Shown here: positions 8,058-17,181 of the stretch, piece by piece
How positions within the stretch are numbered: position 1 is the first letter of the stretch
Layout of the letters: each line of letters begins with the position of its first letter
Source: Jiangella mangrovi
GTDB lineage: Bacteria > Actinomycetota > Actinomycetes > Jiangellales > Jiangellaceae
DNA length: 64,000 bases
Assembly: GCF_014204975.1 (NCBI RefSeq)
Contig: NZ_JACHMM010000001.1
Coordinates: 5,766,037-5,830,036 of the forward strand
Direction: 5' to 3'
The notes under the pieces: model-generated
Told to the model about the DNA's origin: nothing
The model's database searches: none
Seen by the model: only the letters and a program-made list of their open reading frames with translations
Position numbers and translations under genes: made by a program

Positions 8058-8468
8058 GTGACCAATGACGAGATGTCGCCGGAGCTGCTGGCCCTGCTCA
8101 ACTCCGACCTGGACGACCTGGCGGCGAAGCTGCTGGTCGCCGCGTACACCTCGAGACTCTCCCGCCCCTACCCCGCGCTCGCCCAGGTGGAGCTGGCCGA
8201 GGAGCTCGGCCGGCTGGGCAACGTGAAGACGCCCAAGTTCGCCTGGAGCTTCGACAGCCAGCCCGGAGCCGGCCTGGCCCGCCTCACCCTCGAGCTCGTC
8301 CTGATGTGGGAGGAGGTCGGGCTGGCCGCCCGCGACCTGCGCGACCATGCCCTGGTCGTCCTGCTCTTCGCCGGCGAGACGGTGCTGCGCTCGGACGATC
8401 CCGAGGCCGCGGTTCTGGCAGCGCTCAGCGGCGACTGGAACCCGTCGTCCACATCCGTGGACGAATAG
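8058..8468 (+). CDS. Hypothetical protein, 136 residues
   Basis: I do not recognise this family. The protein is acidic and leucine-rich, apparently all-helical, without signal peptide, membrane span or cysteine motif. The GTG at 8058 begins a frame with strongly actinomycete codon usage (third positions almost all G/C), which supports real coding; an in-frame ATG at 8073 is the alternative start. No good ribosome-binding site precedes either. It stands alone between the long inverted repeat and the large secreted protein at 8595. Confidence 0.55.
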   Translation: MTNDEMSPELLALLNSDLDDLAAKLLVAAYTSRLSRPYPALAQVELAEELGRLGNVKTPKFAWSFDSQPGAGLARLTLELVLMWEEVGLAARDLRDHALVVLLFAGETVLRSDDPEAAVLAALSGDWNPSSTSVDE

Positions 8469-8594
8469 CTCAAAATGTTCCACATCCGGGACAGAGTTCT
8501 TGACTCTGGACAATCGTGACCCCTATCGTCCGCGACAAGTGCCCGGCGCGGGGGGCCGGCCACGTGTCGCCGTCGTCGAACGATGGGGTTCCGA

Positions 8595-11500
8595 ATGACC
8601 GAGCACAGAGCTTCAGCCCAGGCACCTCTCACCCGCTGGTTCGTGCGTCGCTTCGCGCTGCTCCTGGCGCTGGTCCTCGCCGTACCGGTCCTCACCGCCC
8701 TGCCCGGCTCCGCGGTCGCACCGCGCGCGCAAGCCGGCGCCCAGGACACGACCCTGAACGTCCTGCTCTTCTACAAACCCAACTTCCACGCATCGCACGT
8801 TCAGGCGCGCCAGGCCGTGCGCGATCTCGCCACCGAGCTCGGCACGCAGTACGGCCAGACCGTCGAGATCACCGAGACCGACCAGCCCACCGTGTTCACC
8901 GAGGAGGGCCTGGCGGACTTCGACACGCTGGTCTTCGCGCAGACCGGCGGCATCCTCTTCAACGACGCCCAGCGGACCGCGCTCCAGGAGTACATCCAGG
9001 GCGGCGGCGGCTGGATGGGCATCCACTACGCCGGCTGGTCGGCCGGCACCGTCAGTGAGCACGACGTCAACCCGTGGTACCTCGGACTGCTCGGCGCGGT
9101 CTCCGAGGGGCACCCGGAGAACCCCGCCGTCCGCGCGGGCACGGTCCGGGTCAGCGAGCCCGGCCACCCCTTGGCCGCCGGCCTCCCGGACTCCTTCGTC
9201 CGCAGCGACGAGTGGTACGACTGGAACGTCAACCCGGCACAGAACGTCCGCACGGTCCTCGAGGTCGACGAGACCAGCTACACCGGCGGGCACCACGGCA
9301 GCAAGCACCCCATCACCTGGTGCCAGGAGTACGACGGCGGCCGGTCCTGGTACACCGCCATGGGCCACGAGGGCGCGCACTACTCCGAGCCGGTCATGCG
9401 CACGCAGATCCGCAACGGCATCGCCTACACCGCCGGTCTGCTCCCGGCCGACTGCTCGCCGCCGGCCAAGGACCACGCGGGCGAGTGGAGCCCCGTCACG
9501 CCGTGGCCGCTCATGGCGATCAACATGGCGCTCACGCACGACGGCAAGATCCAGTCGTTCGGCAGCACACCCACGGGCTGCACCGACGCCACCGCCTTCG
9601 ACTGGAGCGGCAACGACTGCGTCGCCCAGGGCGGGCAGTTCATGACCGACGTCTGGGATCCGGACGTGCCGCGCACGCTGCTCAACCTCACGGCGGGCCT
9701 GGTGCCCAACGGCACGTACACCGACCTGTTCTGCTCGATGCAGGTGCACGACCCCGGCCGCCGCGCCATGCTCACCGTCGGCGGCGACGACAGCCTCGGC
9801 GTGCGCAACGACCCGGTCAACGGCGCCATCGGCGTCACCAGCTACTCGACCCGGACCGGCCTGCGCAACGAGGTCCCGATGAACGAGCCGCGCTGGTATC
9901 CGACCGGCACCGTCATGCCCAACGGCGACATCGTCGTCCAGGGCGGCAGCGTGCGCGGCGTCGCCGGGCCGGGTGTCCTCATGCCCGAGCGCTACAGCCC
10001 CGACGAGGGGTCCGGCTGGACACTGCTGACCGGCGCCGAGAGCGCGGCCGCGTACGGTGACGGCGGCGGCGAGCTGGGGCCGGACGAGAACCGCTGGTGG
10101 TACCCGCGCGCGTTCGTGGCGCCCGGCAACGGCAACCTCTTCAACATCACCGGCACCCAGATGTACGAGCTTGACCCGTCCGGCACCGGCACGCTCACGC
10201 TGCGTGGGCGCGTTCCCGCAGAGGTCGCGAACCAGGGCGAGTTGGGCAACCCCGTCGGTGCGACCTCGACCGCCGTCATGTACCGGCCCGGCAAGATCCT
10301 GCAGGTCGGTGGCGGCTGGTGGGGCAACGGCGGCGGCCCGGCCGGCGCCCGCGCCGGGTTCACCGTCGACCTCATGACCGACGGCGGCACCGCCGAGCCG
10401 GTCATCGAGGCGACCGAGCCGATGCGCTACCCGCGGCACTGGGTCAACTCGACGGTGCTGCCCACCGGCGAGGTGCTGGTGACCGGCGGCGGCAACCAGA
10501 ACAACGGCGGCCAGGGCATCGCCACGGTCCCGGAGATCTGGAACCCGGACACCGGCGAGTGGACCAGTGACCTGAACCCGTACGCGCACGCCCGCCTGTA
10601 CCACTCGACGGCGATCCTGCTGCCCGACGGCCGGGTCATGATCGCCGGCGGCGGGTCGCCCGGCCCGCGCAACTACACCGACGCCGAGTTCTACTCGCCG
10701 CCGTACCTGTTCGACGGCGACGAGCTCGCGCCCCGGCCGGAGATCGTCGCGGCGCCGGAGAAGATCGGCTACGACGGCACGTTCGACGTCGAGGTGTCCG
10801 GCGAGGTCGCGAAGGTCGCGCTGATCCGCAACGGCTCGGTGACGCACGGCTTCAACAACGCGCAGACCTTCCAGGAGCTGGAGTTCGCGCAGTCGGCCGA
10901 GGGCGAGATCACCGTCCAGGCGCCGGCCGACGGCACGTACGCGCCGCCCGGGGCCTACATGCTGTTCGTCCTCGACGCCGACGGCACCCCGTCGGTCGCG
11001 GAGATCCTCGAGATCGACCCCGAGACCGTGATGGACAGCAAGACCCTGCTGGTCGACCAGTTCGAGTACCCGCGGGTGCCGGCCGAGTGGCGGGCCGAGA
11101 ACCCGCCGATGACGGTCGAGGTCGAGGCCGGCAACGGGCGCATCGCGCCGTGGTCGGTCGACAGCACCGTCGAGCTGGTGCGCGGCCTGGCGCCCGGCAT
11201 GGGCGGGCTCGGCGTCGTCGGGTACCACCTCGACCTCGGCGAGTCCGGCAGCCTCACCCGGAGTATCGACGGGCTCGTGCCCGGGAAGGAGTACCGGGTC
11301 TCGCTGAGATACGCCCGCGACAGCCGGGTCTCGGTGCCCGCCGGTGGCACCGTCAGCGCCGATCTGAGCGTCGGCTCGCTCGACGCCACGATCACGGCGA
11401 CCGCCGATGAACCGTCGGGCATCTCCGGGATCCCCAGACCCTCGACGTTCGGCACCTACGTCGGCACGTTCACGGCATCGGAGCGCTCCGAACCGCTGAC

Positions 11501-14045
11501 TCTGACCGCGTCCGGGACCAGCGCCGGCGTCATCGTCGACGACCTCACCGTCGTCGCCGTCGAGCCCGGGCTCGAGAACGTGCCGATCCACTACGCCTTC
11601 GACGAGGGCGAGGGCGACTCGGCGGCCAACTCCGGTCACCACGACGGGGCCGGCGCGGCGACGCTGACCGGCGCGGCCGGCTGGACGTCGTCGGGCGTGC
11701 ACGGGGCAGCACTGGACCTGCCCGGCGGCGACGCCGACTACGCCGACCTGCCCGACGGCCTGCTCTCCGGCGCCGAGGACTTCACGGTGTCGATGTGGGC
11801 CTACGCCGACTCGCTGAAGAACTGGATGCCGCTGTTCCAGATCGGCAACGGCACGGACACGTACTTCCTGCTCCAGTCGCAGACGCAGGCGGACGGCCCG
11901 ACCGGCCTCGCCGCCACGTTCAAGGCGGAGCCGTCCGGTGGCGGCGCGGCGGTCGAGGAACGGCTGACGCTCGGCGACGGGGTCGACCTCACTCCGGGCG
12001 AGTGGACGCACGTGGCGTTCACGATGCAGGGCGACACCGGCACGTTGTACCTGGACGGCGAGGAGGCGGCGTCTCGCGACGACTTCTCCATCGGGCTGTC
12101 CGACGTCGGGAACGGTTCGACGACGACGGACAACTTCATCGGGAACAACGAGTGGCCCGACCCGTCGTTCGCCGGGCTGATCGACGACGTCCGCGCCTAC
12201 GGCTCGGCGCTGACGGCGGCGGACATCGCCGTCCTGCACGCCGACGGCGCCGCCGTCCCGACCACCACGAGCGTCACGGTGACACCGTCGCCGTCGCCCT
12301 TCGGTGAGCCGGTGACGGTGTCCGCGACGGTCGAGACCGCCGGTGGAACGCCGGCGAGCGGGTTCGCGGAGCTGTGGGTCGAGCCGGTCCGGCCGGACGA
12401 CCCCGTCGACCTGAACCAGCGCCAGGGCAACCCCGTCGCACTGGACGAGGACGGGTCCGTCAGCTTCACGCCGTTGCAGCTCGGCCGGGGCGACTACACG
12501 GTCGAGGTCCGCTACCTCGGTGCGGACGGCGACCCAGGAACGCGGGCGTCGAGCGCGTCGGTGGTTCACACCGTCGAGCGACCACCGCCGGGCGAGGGCA
12601 TCCCCGTCCACTACACCTTCGACGAGGGTGCGGGCCGGACGGCGGCCAACTCCGGCACCGACGTGGAGATCGGCGCGGCGACCCTGGGCGGGACCACGTC
12701 CTGGGGAACCGGCGGTCCGCGCGGCGGCGTGGTGTCGCTGCCGGGTGGCGGCGGGTCGAGCGAGAACTTCGTCCGGCTGCCGAACAACCTGTCGGCCAAC
12801 ATGGAGGACGAGATCACGGTGTCGATGTGGGCCCGGCCCACGGCGCTGCCGACCTGGGTGCCCATCTTCCAGATCGGCAACGGCACCGACACGTTCCTCC
12901 TGTTGCAGTCCCGGACGCAGGCCGCCGGGGCGACCGGCTTCGCGGCGACGCTCAAGGCGCCGGGGAACCCGTTGCAGGAACGGCTCACGCTGGGCGCCGC
13001 GAACGACCTGCCCATCGGCGAGTGGACGCACATCGTGTTCACGATGAGCGGCTCGACCGGCAAGCTCTACTTCGACGGTGAGCTGATGGGCACCCGGTCC
13101 GACTTCACCCTGGGCATCGACGACGTCGGGCTGAACGGCAACACCAGCAGCAACTACATCGGCAACAACGACTACCCGGACGGCCTGTACAACGGCCTGA
13201 TCGACGACGTCCGCATCTACGAGCACGCCCTCAGCGACGACGACGTGCAGGAGCTGTTCGAGGGCGAGCCGGCCGGCTCCCCGGTGACGACGGCCACCGT
13301 CGCCCCGGCCTCGCCGGACGGTGACGACGGCTGGTACGTCACGGCGCCGACGGTGACCCTGTCGGTGACGGGCGGGACCGCCCCGGTGACGACGGAGTAC
13401 GCGTACGGTTCGGGCGAGTGGACGGCCTACTCCGGCCCGATCACCGTCCCGGACGGCGTGCACTCGCTGCGCTACCGGTCGTCGGACTCGGCCGGCGTGG
13501 TCGAGGAGGAGAAGACGCTCGACCTGAAGGTCGACGCGACGGCGCCGGGCGCTGTGCTGGATGGCGTCGACGACGGCGGGTCGTACGGGCTGCACGAAGT
13601 GCTGACCGTGACGGCGTCCGCGTCCGACGCGGGCTCGGGCCTGGCCTCGTCCCAGCTGCTGCTCGACGGCGAACCTGGAGACTCGCCGCTGACGCTGGAC
13701 CTGGCCGGACTGCTGGCCGGATCGCATGTGGTCGAGGTGGTGGCGGTCGATGCCGCGGGCAACTCCACGGAGACGACGGCGACCTTCACCGTCGTGGTCT
13801 CGTTCGACACGGTCGGTGCGCTGGTCGAGCGGTACGTGGCCGACGGGCTGGTGACGAACAGCCAGCGCCTGCGTCTACTCGCGCACCTGCAGGCGGCGGA
13901 GTCCGCGGCCGGCCGCAGCCAGATCCGTCAGGCCGACCAGGCCGTCCAGCGGTTCGCGTCCGAGGCCCTCGGCGTCATCGACGTCACGGCTCGGTCCCGG
14001 CTGCTGACCGCGGCCGAGACGCTGCGGGATCAGCTGAGTCCGTAG
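8595..14045 (+). CDS. Secreted ThuA / copper radical oxidase / LamG multidomain protein
   Basis: This 1816-residue protein has a Sec signal peptide (RR-containing basic start, hydrophobic segment, about residues 1-44). Order of domains: ThuA-like (about 48-290), a Kelch-type galactose-oxidase propeller (about 300-700) ending in the Ig-like cap (700-805), a jelly-roll module (815-990), LamG 1 (995-1220), Ig-like spacer (1221-1335), LamG 2 (1335-1555), Ig-like (1564-1730) and a helical tail. Cofactor residues of galactose oxidase/GlxA can be placed: Cys380 (DLFCSM), Tyr435 (RWYPTG), Tyr669-His670 (RLYHST) and His751 (SVTHGF), which would supply the Tyr-Cys crosslink and copper ligands. It is probably an extracellular oxidase of alcohols or sugars bound to polysaccharide. 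The ATG at 8595 has ATGGGG upstream; ATG 8583 is possible. A ThuA plus radical-oxidase fusion is unusual. Confidence 0.9.
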   Translation: MTEHRASAQAPLTRWFVRRFALLLALVLAVPVLTALPGSAVAPRAQAGAQDTTLNVLLFYKPNFHASHVQARQAVRDLATELGTQYGQTVEITETDQPTVFTEEGLADFDTLVFAQTGGILFNDAQRTALQEYIQGGGGWMGIHYAGWSAGTVSEHDVNPWYLGLLGAVSEGHPENPAVRAGTVRVSEPGHPLAAGLPDSFVRSDEWYDWNVNPAQNVRTVLEVDETSYTGGHHGSKHPITWCQEYDGGRSWYTAMGHEGAHYSEPVMRTQIRNGIAYTAGLLPADCSPPAKDHAGEWSPVTPWPLMAINMALTHDGKIQSFGSTPTGCTDATAFDWSGNDCVAQGGQFMTDVWDPDVPRTLLNLTAGLVPNGTYTDLFCSMQVHDPGRRAMLTVGGDDSLGVRNDPVNGAIGVTSYSTRTGLRNEVPMNEPRWYPTGTVMPNGDIVVQGGSVRGVAGPGVLMPERYSPDEGSGWTLLTGAESAAAYGDGGGELGPDENRWWYPRAFVAPGNGNLFNITGTQMYELDPSGTGTLTLRGRVPAEVANQGELGNPVGATSTAVMYRPGKILQVGGGWWGNGGGPAGARAGFTVDLMTDGGTAEPVIEATEPMRYPRHWVNSTVLPTGEVLVTGGGNQNNGGQGIATVPEIWNPDTGEWTSDLNPYAHARLYHSTAILLPDGRVMIAGGGSPGPRNYTDAEFYSPPYLFDGDELAPRPEIVAAPEKIGYDGTFDVEVSGEVAKVALIRNGSVTHGFNNAQTFQELEFAQSAEGEITVQAPADGTYAPPGAYMLFVLDADGTPSVAEILEIDPETVMDSKTLLVDQFEYPRVPAEWRAENPPMTVEVEAGNGRIAPWSVDSTVELVRGLAPGMGGLGVVGYHLDLGESGSLTRSIDGLVPGKEYRVSLRYARDSRVSVPAGGTVSADLSVGSLDATITATADEPSGISGIPRPSTFGTYVGTFTASERSEPLTLTASGTSAGVIVDDLTVVAVEPGLENVPIHYAFDEGEGDSAANSGHHDGAGAATLTGAAGWTSSGVHGAALDLPGGDADYADLPDGLLSGAEDFTVSMWAYADSLKNWMPLFQIGNGTDTYFLLQSQTQADGPTGLAATFKAEPSGGGAAVEERLTLGDGVDLTPGEWTHVAFTMQGDTGTLYLDGEEAASRDDFSIGLSDVGNGSTTTDNFIGNNEWPDPSFAGLIDDVRAYGSALTAADIAVLHADGAAVPTTTSVTVTPSPSPFGEPVTVSATVETAGGTPASGFAELWVEPVRPDDPVDLNQRQGNPVALDEDGSVSFTPLQLGRGDYTVEVRYLGADGDPGTRASSASVVHTVERPPPGEGIPVHYTFDEGAGRTAANSGTDVEIGAATLGGTTSWGTGGPRGGVVSLPGGGGSSENFVRLPNNLSANMEDEITVSMWARPTALPTWVPIFQIGNGTDTFLLLQSRTQAAGATGFAATLKAPGNPLQERLTLGAANDLPIGEWTHIVFTMSGSTGKLYFDGELMGTRSDFTLGIDDVGLNGNTSSNYIGNNDYPDGLYNGLIDDVRIYEHALSDDDVQELFEGEPAGSPVTTATVAPASPDGDDGWYVTAPTVTLSVTGGTAPVTTEYAYGSGEWTAYSGPITVPDGVHSLRYRSSDSAGVVEEEKTLDLKVDATAPGAVLDGVDDGGSYGLHEVLTVTASASDAGSGLASSQLLLDGEPGDSPLTLDLAGLLAGSHVVEVVAVDAAGNSTETTATFTVVVSFDTVGALVERYVADGLVTNSQRLRLLAHLQAAESAAGRSQIRQADQAVQRFASEALGVIDVTARSRLLTAAETLRDQLSP

Positions 14046-14164
14046 CCACTCCGCTGTTCCGCTGATCGGACGGCCCCGATGCGGCCCGGATCTCCTCCGG
14101 CCGCCTCGGGGCCGCTCCGTTGACCGGCGCCCCGGTTCGCGCCATGGGGCCGTCAATGCGTGCC

Positions 14165-14213
14165 GAACATGTAGACGGTGCGGCCAACAGTTGGCATCAG
14201 CGTCTACATGTTC
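14165..14213. repeat. Perfect 13-bp inverted repeat hairpin
   Basis: GAACATGTAGACG (14165-14177) pairs perfectly with CGTCTACATGTTC (14201-14213), and the loop contains an inner stem CCAAC/GTTGG. The structure lacks a T-run. It sits 120 bases after the stop of the large oxidase gene and could stop transcription there, or be a REP-type mobile palindrome. Confidence 0.6.
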
Positions 14214-14290
14214 GCCCCACACTCCGGCGTCGAGCGTCTGCCGGACGGGATGGCAGGATCCGAGTCTCCGGCGAGCCCGTCGGCGGTGTG

Positions 14291-14332
14291 AGGAGGGACT
14301 TTCACCCGCTATGGCGAGGACAACTCCCTCCC
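14291..14332. repeat. Dispersed palindromic repeat, copy 1
   Basis: About 42 bases of the form aGGAGGGA-(C/G)TTTCACCCGCTATgGCGaGGA-cAACTCCCTCCc. Two close relatives lie at 53130-53172 and 54260-54301. The arms (GGAGGGA / TCCCTCC) and the centre GCTATaGC are self-complementary. This copy is intergenic and has the most mismatches. Confidence 0.7.
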
Positions 14333-14353
14333 GGCGGGATGGTGGCCCCGTCT

Positions 14354-14566
14354 TCAGGAGCCGAAGGAGAGGCCGCGCTCCTCGAGCTCTTCGGTGAGGA
14401 TGCGGATCGCCTTGGGGCCGACCCCGTGGATGGCGAGCAGCTCCTTCGGCGTCACCGACGTCAGCTGCTCGTAACGGGTGTAGCCGTTCAGCGCGAGCTC
14501 GCGGCGGGCGGTGCGGCCGAGGCGCTGCGGATACTCCGTCGGGACGGGCGAGTCTTCGGGCGGCAT
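14354..14566 (-). CDS. Small helix-hairpin-helix protein
   Basis: The 70-residue protein is almost entirely a helix-hairpin-helix fold: LGRTARRELALNGYTRYEQL, then the second hairpin ELLAIHGVGPKAIRILTEEL with the GVGPKA turn seen in non-specific DNA-binding HhH motifs and in the RNA polymerase alpha C-terminal domain. Such stand-alone proteins are common in actinomycetes. I chose the ATG at 14566; upstream codons in frame overlap the divergent kinase gene and are not convincing. Function beyond DNA binding is unknown. Confidence 0.75.
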   Translation of the reverse strand: MPPEDSPVPTEYPQRLGRTARRELALNGYTRYEQLTSVTPKELLAIHGVGPKAIRILTEELEERGLSFGS

Positions 14567-14606
14567 GGGCCGATGGTAGATGCCACCGCCGACAACCTCC
14601 GGGAGT

Positions 14607-15152
14607 ATGGACGCCGTGCCCGCAGCGAACGCCGTCGTCGTCTTCACCGGCCTGCCTGGGACCGGCAAGTCCACCCTCGCCGACCGCGTCGCCGTGGCGA
14701 TGGGAGCGCCGTCGTTCGCAGGCGACTGGCTCCTCGGAGCGCTCGCCCCGCACGGTGTCCTCCGCGGGCTGGACCGGAAGACGTACCTGCGGCTCTACAC
14801 GGACCTGCTGACCACGCTGATCACCCGTCAGCTCCTGCTCGGGCAGTCGGCAGTACTCGATTGTCTGGTGGACGACGAAACGGTCGATCGGTGGCGCACG
14901 CTGACCACCGAGCACCAGGCCCGGCTGGTCGTCGTCGAGTGCCGGTGCGGCGACGTCACTGTTCATCGCCGCCGCATCGAGGGTCGTGTGCGCGGCATCC
15001 CCGGCTGGCACGAGGTCGACTGGGCGCATGTCGAGCGGATGCGGGCCGAGTTCGTTCCCCTCACAGACGCAGGGGTCACCGTCGTCGACACGGTAGGGGT
15101 CACTGTCGACGAGGCCGTCGCCCGGGTGCTGGACCGGATCCGCGCGGCATAG
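14607..15152 (+). CDS. P-loop kinase-like ATPase (AAA_33 type)
   Basis: The 181-residue protein starts with a strand and Walker A, VVVFTGLPGTGKSTLADRV, near residue 12, and has a later Cys-containing strand (RLVVVECRCGDVTVHRRRI) and an Arg-rich lid, the layout of small-molecule or zeta-toxin-like kinases. No substrate can be named. The ATG at 14607 is divergent from the HhH gene with 40 bases between starts; GTG 14616 is nearly as good given GGGAG at 14601-14605. Confidence 0.75.
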   Translation: MDAVPAANAVVVFTGLPGTGKSTLADRVAVAMGAPSFAGDWLLGALAPHGVLRGLDRKTYLRLYTDLLTTLITRQLLLGQSAVLDCLVDDETVDRWRTLTTEHQARLVVVECRCGDVTVHRRRIEGRVRGIPGWHEVDWAHVERMRAEFVPLTDAGVTVVDTVGVTVDEAVARVLDRIRAA

Positions 15153-15180
15153 CCGCGCCCGGTCCGTCGTTGTCGAGAGC

Positions 15181-15555
15181 ATGACCGAGAGCAGCGCGGC
15201 AGTCGACCATCTCGCCCGCACCGGCGTCGTCCGGCTCGCGACCACGACGCTGGACGGGCGCGAGATCGTCACCAAGATCTGGGCCGTCGTCGTCGACGGG
15301 AAGGCGTACATCCGCAACGCCTACGGAGACTCGTCCCAGTGGTACCGGCGCATCCAGCGCACGAGGACGGGCGCCTTCATCGACGGGCGGAACCGCTACG
15401 ACGTCACCGTCGACAACGTCGCCGACGAGGAGACGAACGACCAGGTCGACGAGGCATTCACCAGCAAGTATGCGGGCAGCGGCTCCGCCCTTCGCATGAT
15501 GGTCACCGACGACGCCCGCCGCTCGACGCTGCGCGTCACGCCCGTCCCTGCTTGA
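15181..15555 (+). CDS. DUF2255-like protein
   Basis: The 124-residue protein resembles the small DUF2255 / split-barrel family: an N-terminal helix, a strand pair VVRLATTTLDGREIVTKIWAVVVDGKAYIRN and an SSQWYRRI motif. The function of the family is not established. It follows the kinase after 28 bases in the same direction. Its last 160 bases overlap, on the other strand, the 3' end of the membrane-protein frame that ends at 15396. Confidence 0.65.
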   Translation: MTESSAAVDHLARTGVVRLATTTLDGREIVTKIWAVVVDGKAYIRNAYGDSSQWYRRIQRTRTGAFIDGRNRYDVTVDNVADEETNDQVDEAFTSKYAGSGSALRMMVTDDARRSTLRVTPVPA

Positions 15556-17171
15556 CGAAAGTTCCGCAGCGCGATCAGCCCTGTGACGAGCGGGACGGCG
15601 ACGATCGCCCGCACCAGGTACTGCCACGGATGGGGCTGGTCGGGCCCGCCGCTCTGGAACAGCACGCCGGCAGGCCCGAAGGCATACGACAGGAACTCGT
15701 CGAACGCCGACTGCCCCAGCCCCACTACCTGCGCCGACAGCACGGTGGCGGTCAGCGCGAGCACGAGCCAGGTCAACAGCGCCGGCCCGGGGCGTTCGCC
15801 GTAGCCGAGCAGGCGGTAGCCGGTCAGCGCGAGCCGCTCCCACACCGAGCGCGCCGACAGATGCCGCAGCCGGTACGCGCACCACGCGATCTTCGTCCGG
15901 GTGGCGCCGGGCGCGCCCTTGTCGCGGGCCAGCCGGGCCAGCGCATCGACGAACTCGGCGTCCTCGGGCAGCCGCGCGACCAGGTCGCGTTCGCGGCGGA
16001 GGAAGAGCTGACGGGGCCAGCGATAGCGCCGTCCAGCCCCGGGCAGCCTGTCTATCCGCGGGTCGATGTGGTGGGCGGATTCGAGGGCGGCGACGGCGGA
16101 CCGTCGCTCCGTGTGCGACGCCAGCGAGAACCCTGTCACGACAGCGTCCCTGACTGTGTCCGCGCGAGACCCGCTGTCGGCCGCTGCGACGCTCATTAGC
16201 TCGAACCCGGCCAGGCCGCCGCTCACATGGCTGCCCTCGACGCGTCGCAGGTTCCATGGTCCAGTTAGGCCCGTCACGACAGTCGCGGGAGCGGCAAACA
16301 GATCATTCGTCCCGAAGAACGGCTGGCTTATCAGACCATGCGCCCTCGACGCCGCTTCAATCCATACTTCCGTTGGCCCGTTGAGCATCACGTTCGACAA
16401 TCCGCCGGCACCGCGCACGCTCAGACTGAAAGGATCAACGCCACGCCTCGGACGGCCGATGGAAATGTCCACCGCTGCACCAACGCTCAGCGCCGTCGCG
16501 CCGACGACATCGAGCCTGGCCGACGGTTTCGATTCCGATGTACCGGCTGTTACTCGCAGGTAGGCGCCACCAGGGGCTTTCAAACCAAAGACCGCTGGGC
16601 ACGGGGGCTGGTCGGCTCCCCATTGACCGGCCTGAGCCAGCATTTGGAAGCCGAGGCGGACAGTTGGAAGCTGGGCAGGATCACGGAGCCATCCAAGGAA
16701 CGAGACATAGGCGCGTTGGCTCACTTCGATCAGGACATTCCTCACAGCACCGACCGCAAGCGCGTAGATCCCCGAGTCAAGCACCAAGCGTCCGTCGGTC
16801 CCGGGTCCGAGGAACAACGATGATTCTGCCGGATCATCGAGGTCCTGCCTGAATCGCAGAGTGCCTAGATTGTCCGTCACCACAACGCCACCAGGCTGGC
16901 CGCTAAACACGATCTCCGCGACGCAGTCTCGGCGCAGGCCGGATACCCTTATCGGCGTCAGCTCATATCCGGCCGCGCCCACGAACTCAATCAGCAGGGC
17001 GAAGGCCGGCGGGACGGCCGATAAATCCACGAACCCGTGAGGCCGACCAGTTGTCGTCAGCGTGAGGACCCAGCGCCCACCGTCATCCCGACGCAACGAC
17101 GGCGCGAGCCACTCCGACGTGTTGGCGACGACGGTCCGCAGACTGACACCGTCGGCGTCCAGGTCGGTCAT
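15396..17171 (-). CDS. Hypothetical protein with C-terminal membrane spans
   Basis: The frame encodes 591 residues starting at ATG 17171. The first 380 residues are strand-rich and Gly/Val-rich with no known motif; then a basic, helical section (RWPRQLFLRRERDLVARLPED, RYRLRHLSARSVWERLALTGYRLLGYG) leads to two hydrophobic segments near residues 465-490 and 520-540. The sequence after the last span (about 50 residues, Ser/Thr/Arg-rich) lies entirely over the DUF2255-like gene and looks unlike the rest, so the true ancestral C terminus was probably near 15560. I do not recognise the family. Confidence 0.6.
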   Translation of the reverse strand: MTDLDADGVSLRTVVANTSEWLAPSLRRDDGGRWVLTLTTTGRPHGFVDLSAVPPAFALLIEFVGAAGYELTPIRVSGLRRDCVAEIVFSGQPGGVVVTDNLGTLRFRQDLDDPAESSLFLGPGTDGRLVLDSGIYALAVGAVRNVLIEVSQRAYVSFLGWLRDPAQLPTVRLGFQMLAQAGQWGADQPPCPAVFGLKAPGGAYLRVTAGTSESKPSARLDVVGATALSVGAAVDISIGRPRRGVDPFSLSVRGAGGLSNVMLNGPTEVWIEAASRAHGLISQPFFGTNDLFAAPATVVTGLTGPWNLRRVEGSHVSGGLAGFELMSVAAADSGSRADTVRDAVVTGFSLASHTERRSAVAALESAHHIDPRIDRLPGAGRRYRWPRQLFLRRERDLVARLPEDAEFVDALARLARDKGAPGATRTKIAWCAYRLRHLSARSVWERLALTGYRLLGYGERPGPALLTWLVLALTATVLSAQVVGLGQSAFDEFLSYAFGPAGVLFQSGGPDQPHPWQYLVRAIVAVPLVTGLIALRNFRQAGTGVTRSVERRASSVTIMRRAEPLPAYLLVNASSTWSFVSSSATLSTVTS

Positions 17172-17181
17172 GCCGGCTAGC

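Larger units (their letters stand above)
14046..14353. other. Intergenic stretch with two hairpin repeats
   Basis: About 300 bases with no credible gene. It holds the GAACATGTAGACG hairpin (14165-14213) and one copy of the dispersed GGAGGGA...TCCCTCC palindrome (14291-14332), both listed separately. I see nothing else in it. Confidence 0.6.

Noticed and set aside
8613..13727. A 1704-codon open frame on the minus strand under the large oxidase
   Set aside because: It is the mirror frame expected from a high-GC gene on the other strand: Arg/Gly/Val/His-rich, no motif, no ribosome-binding site. The plus-strand product has clear domains.
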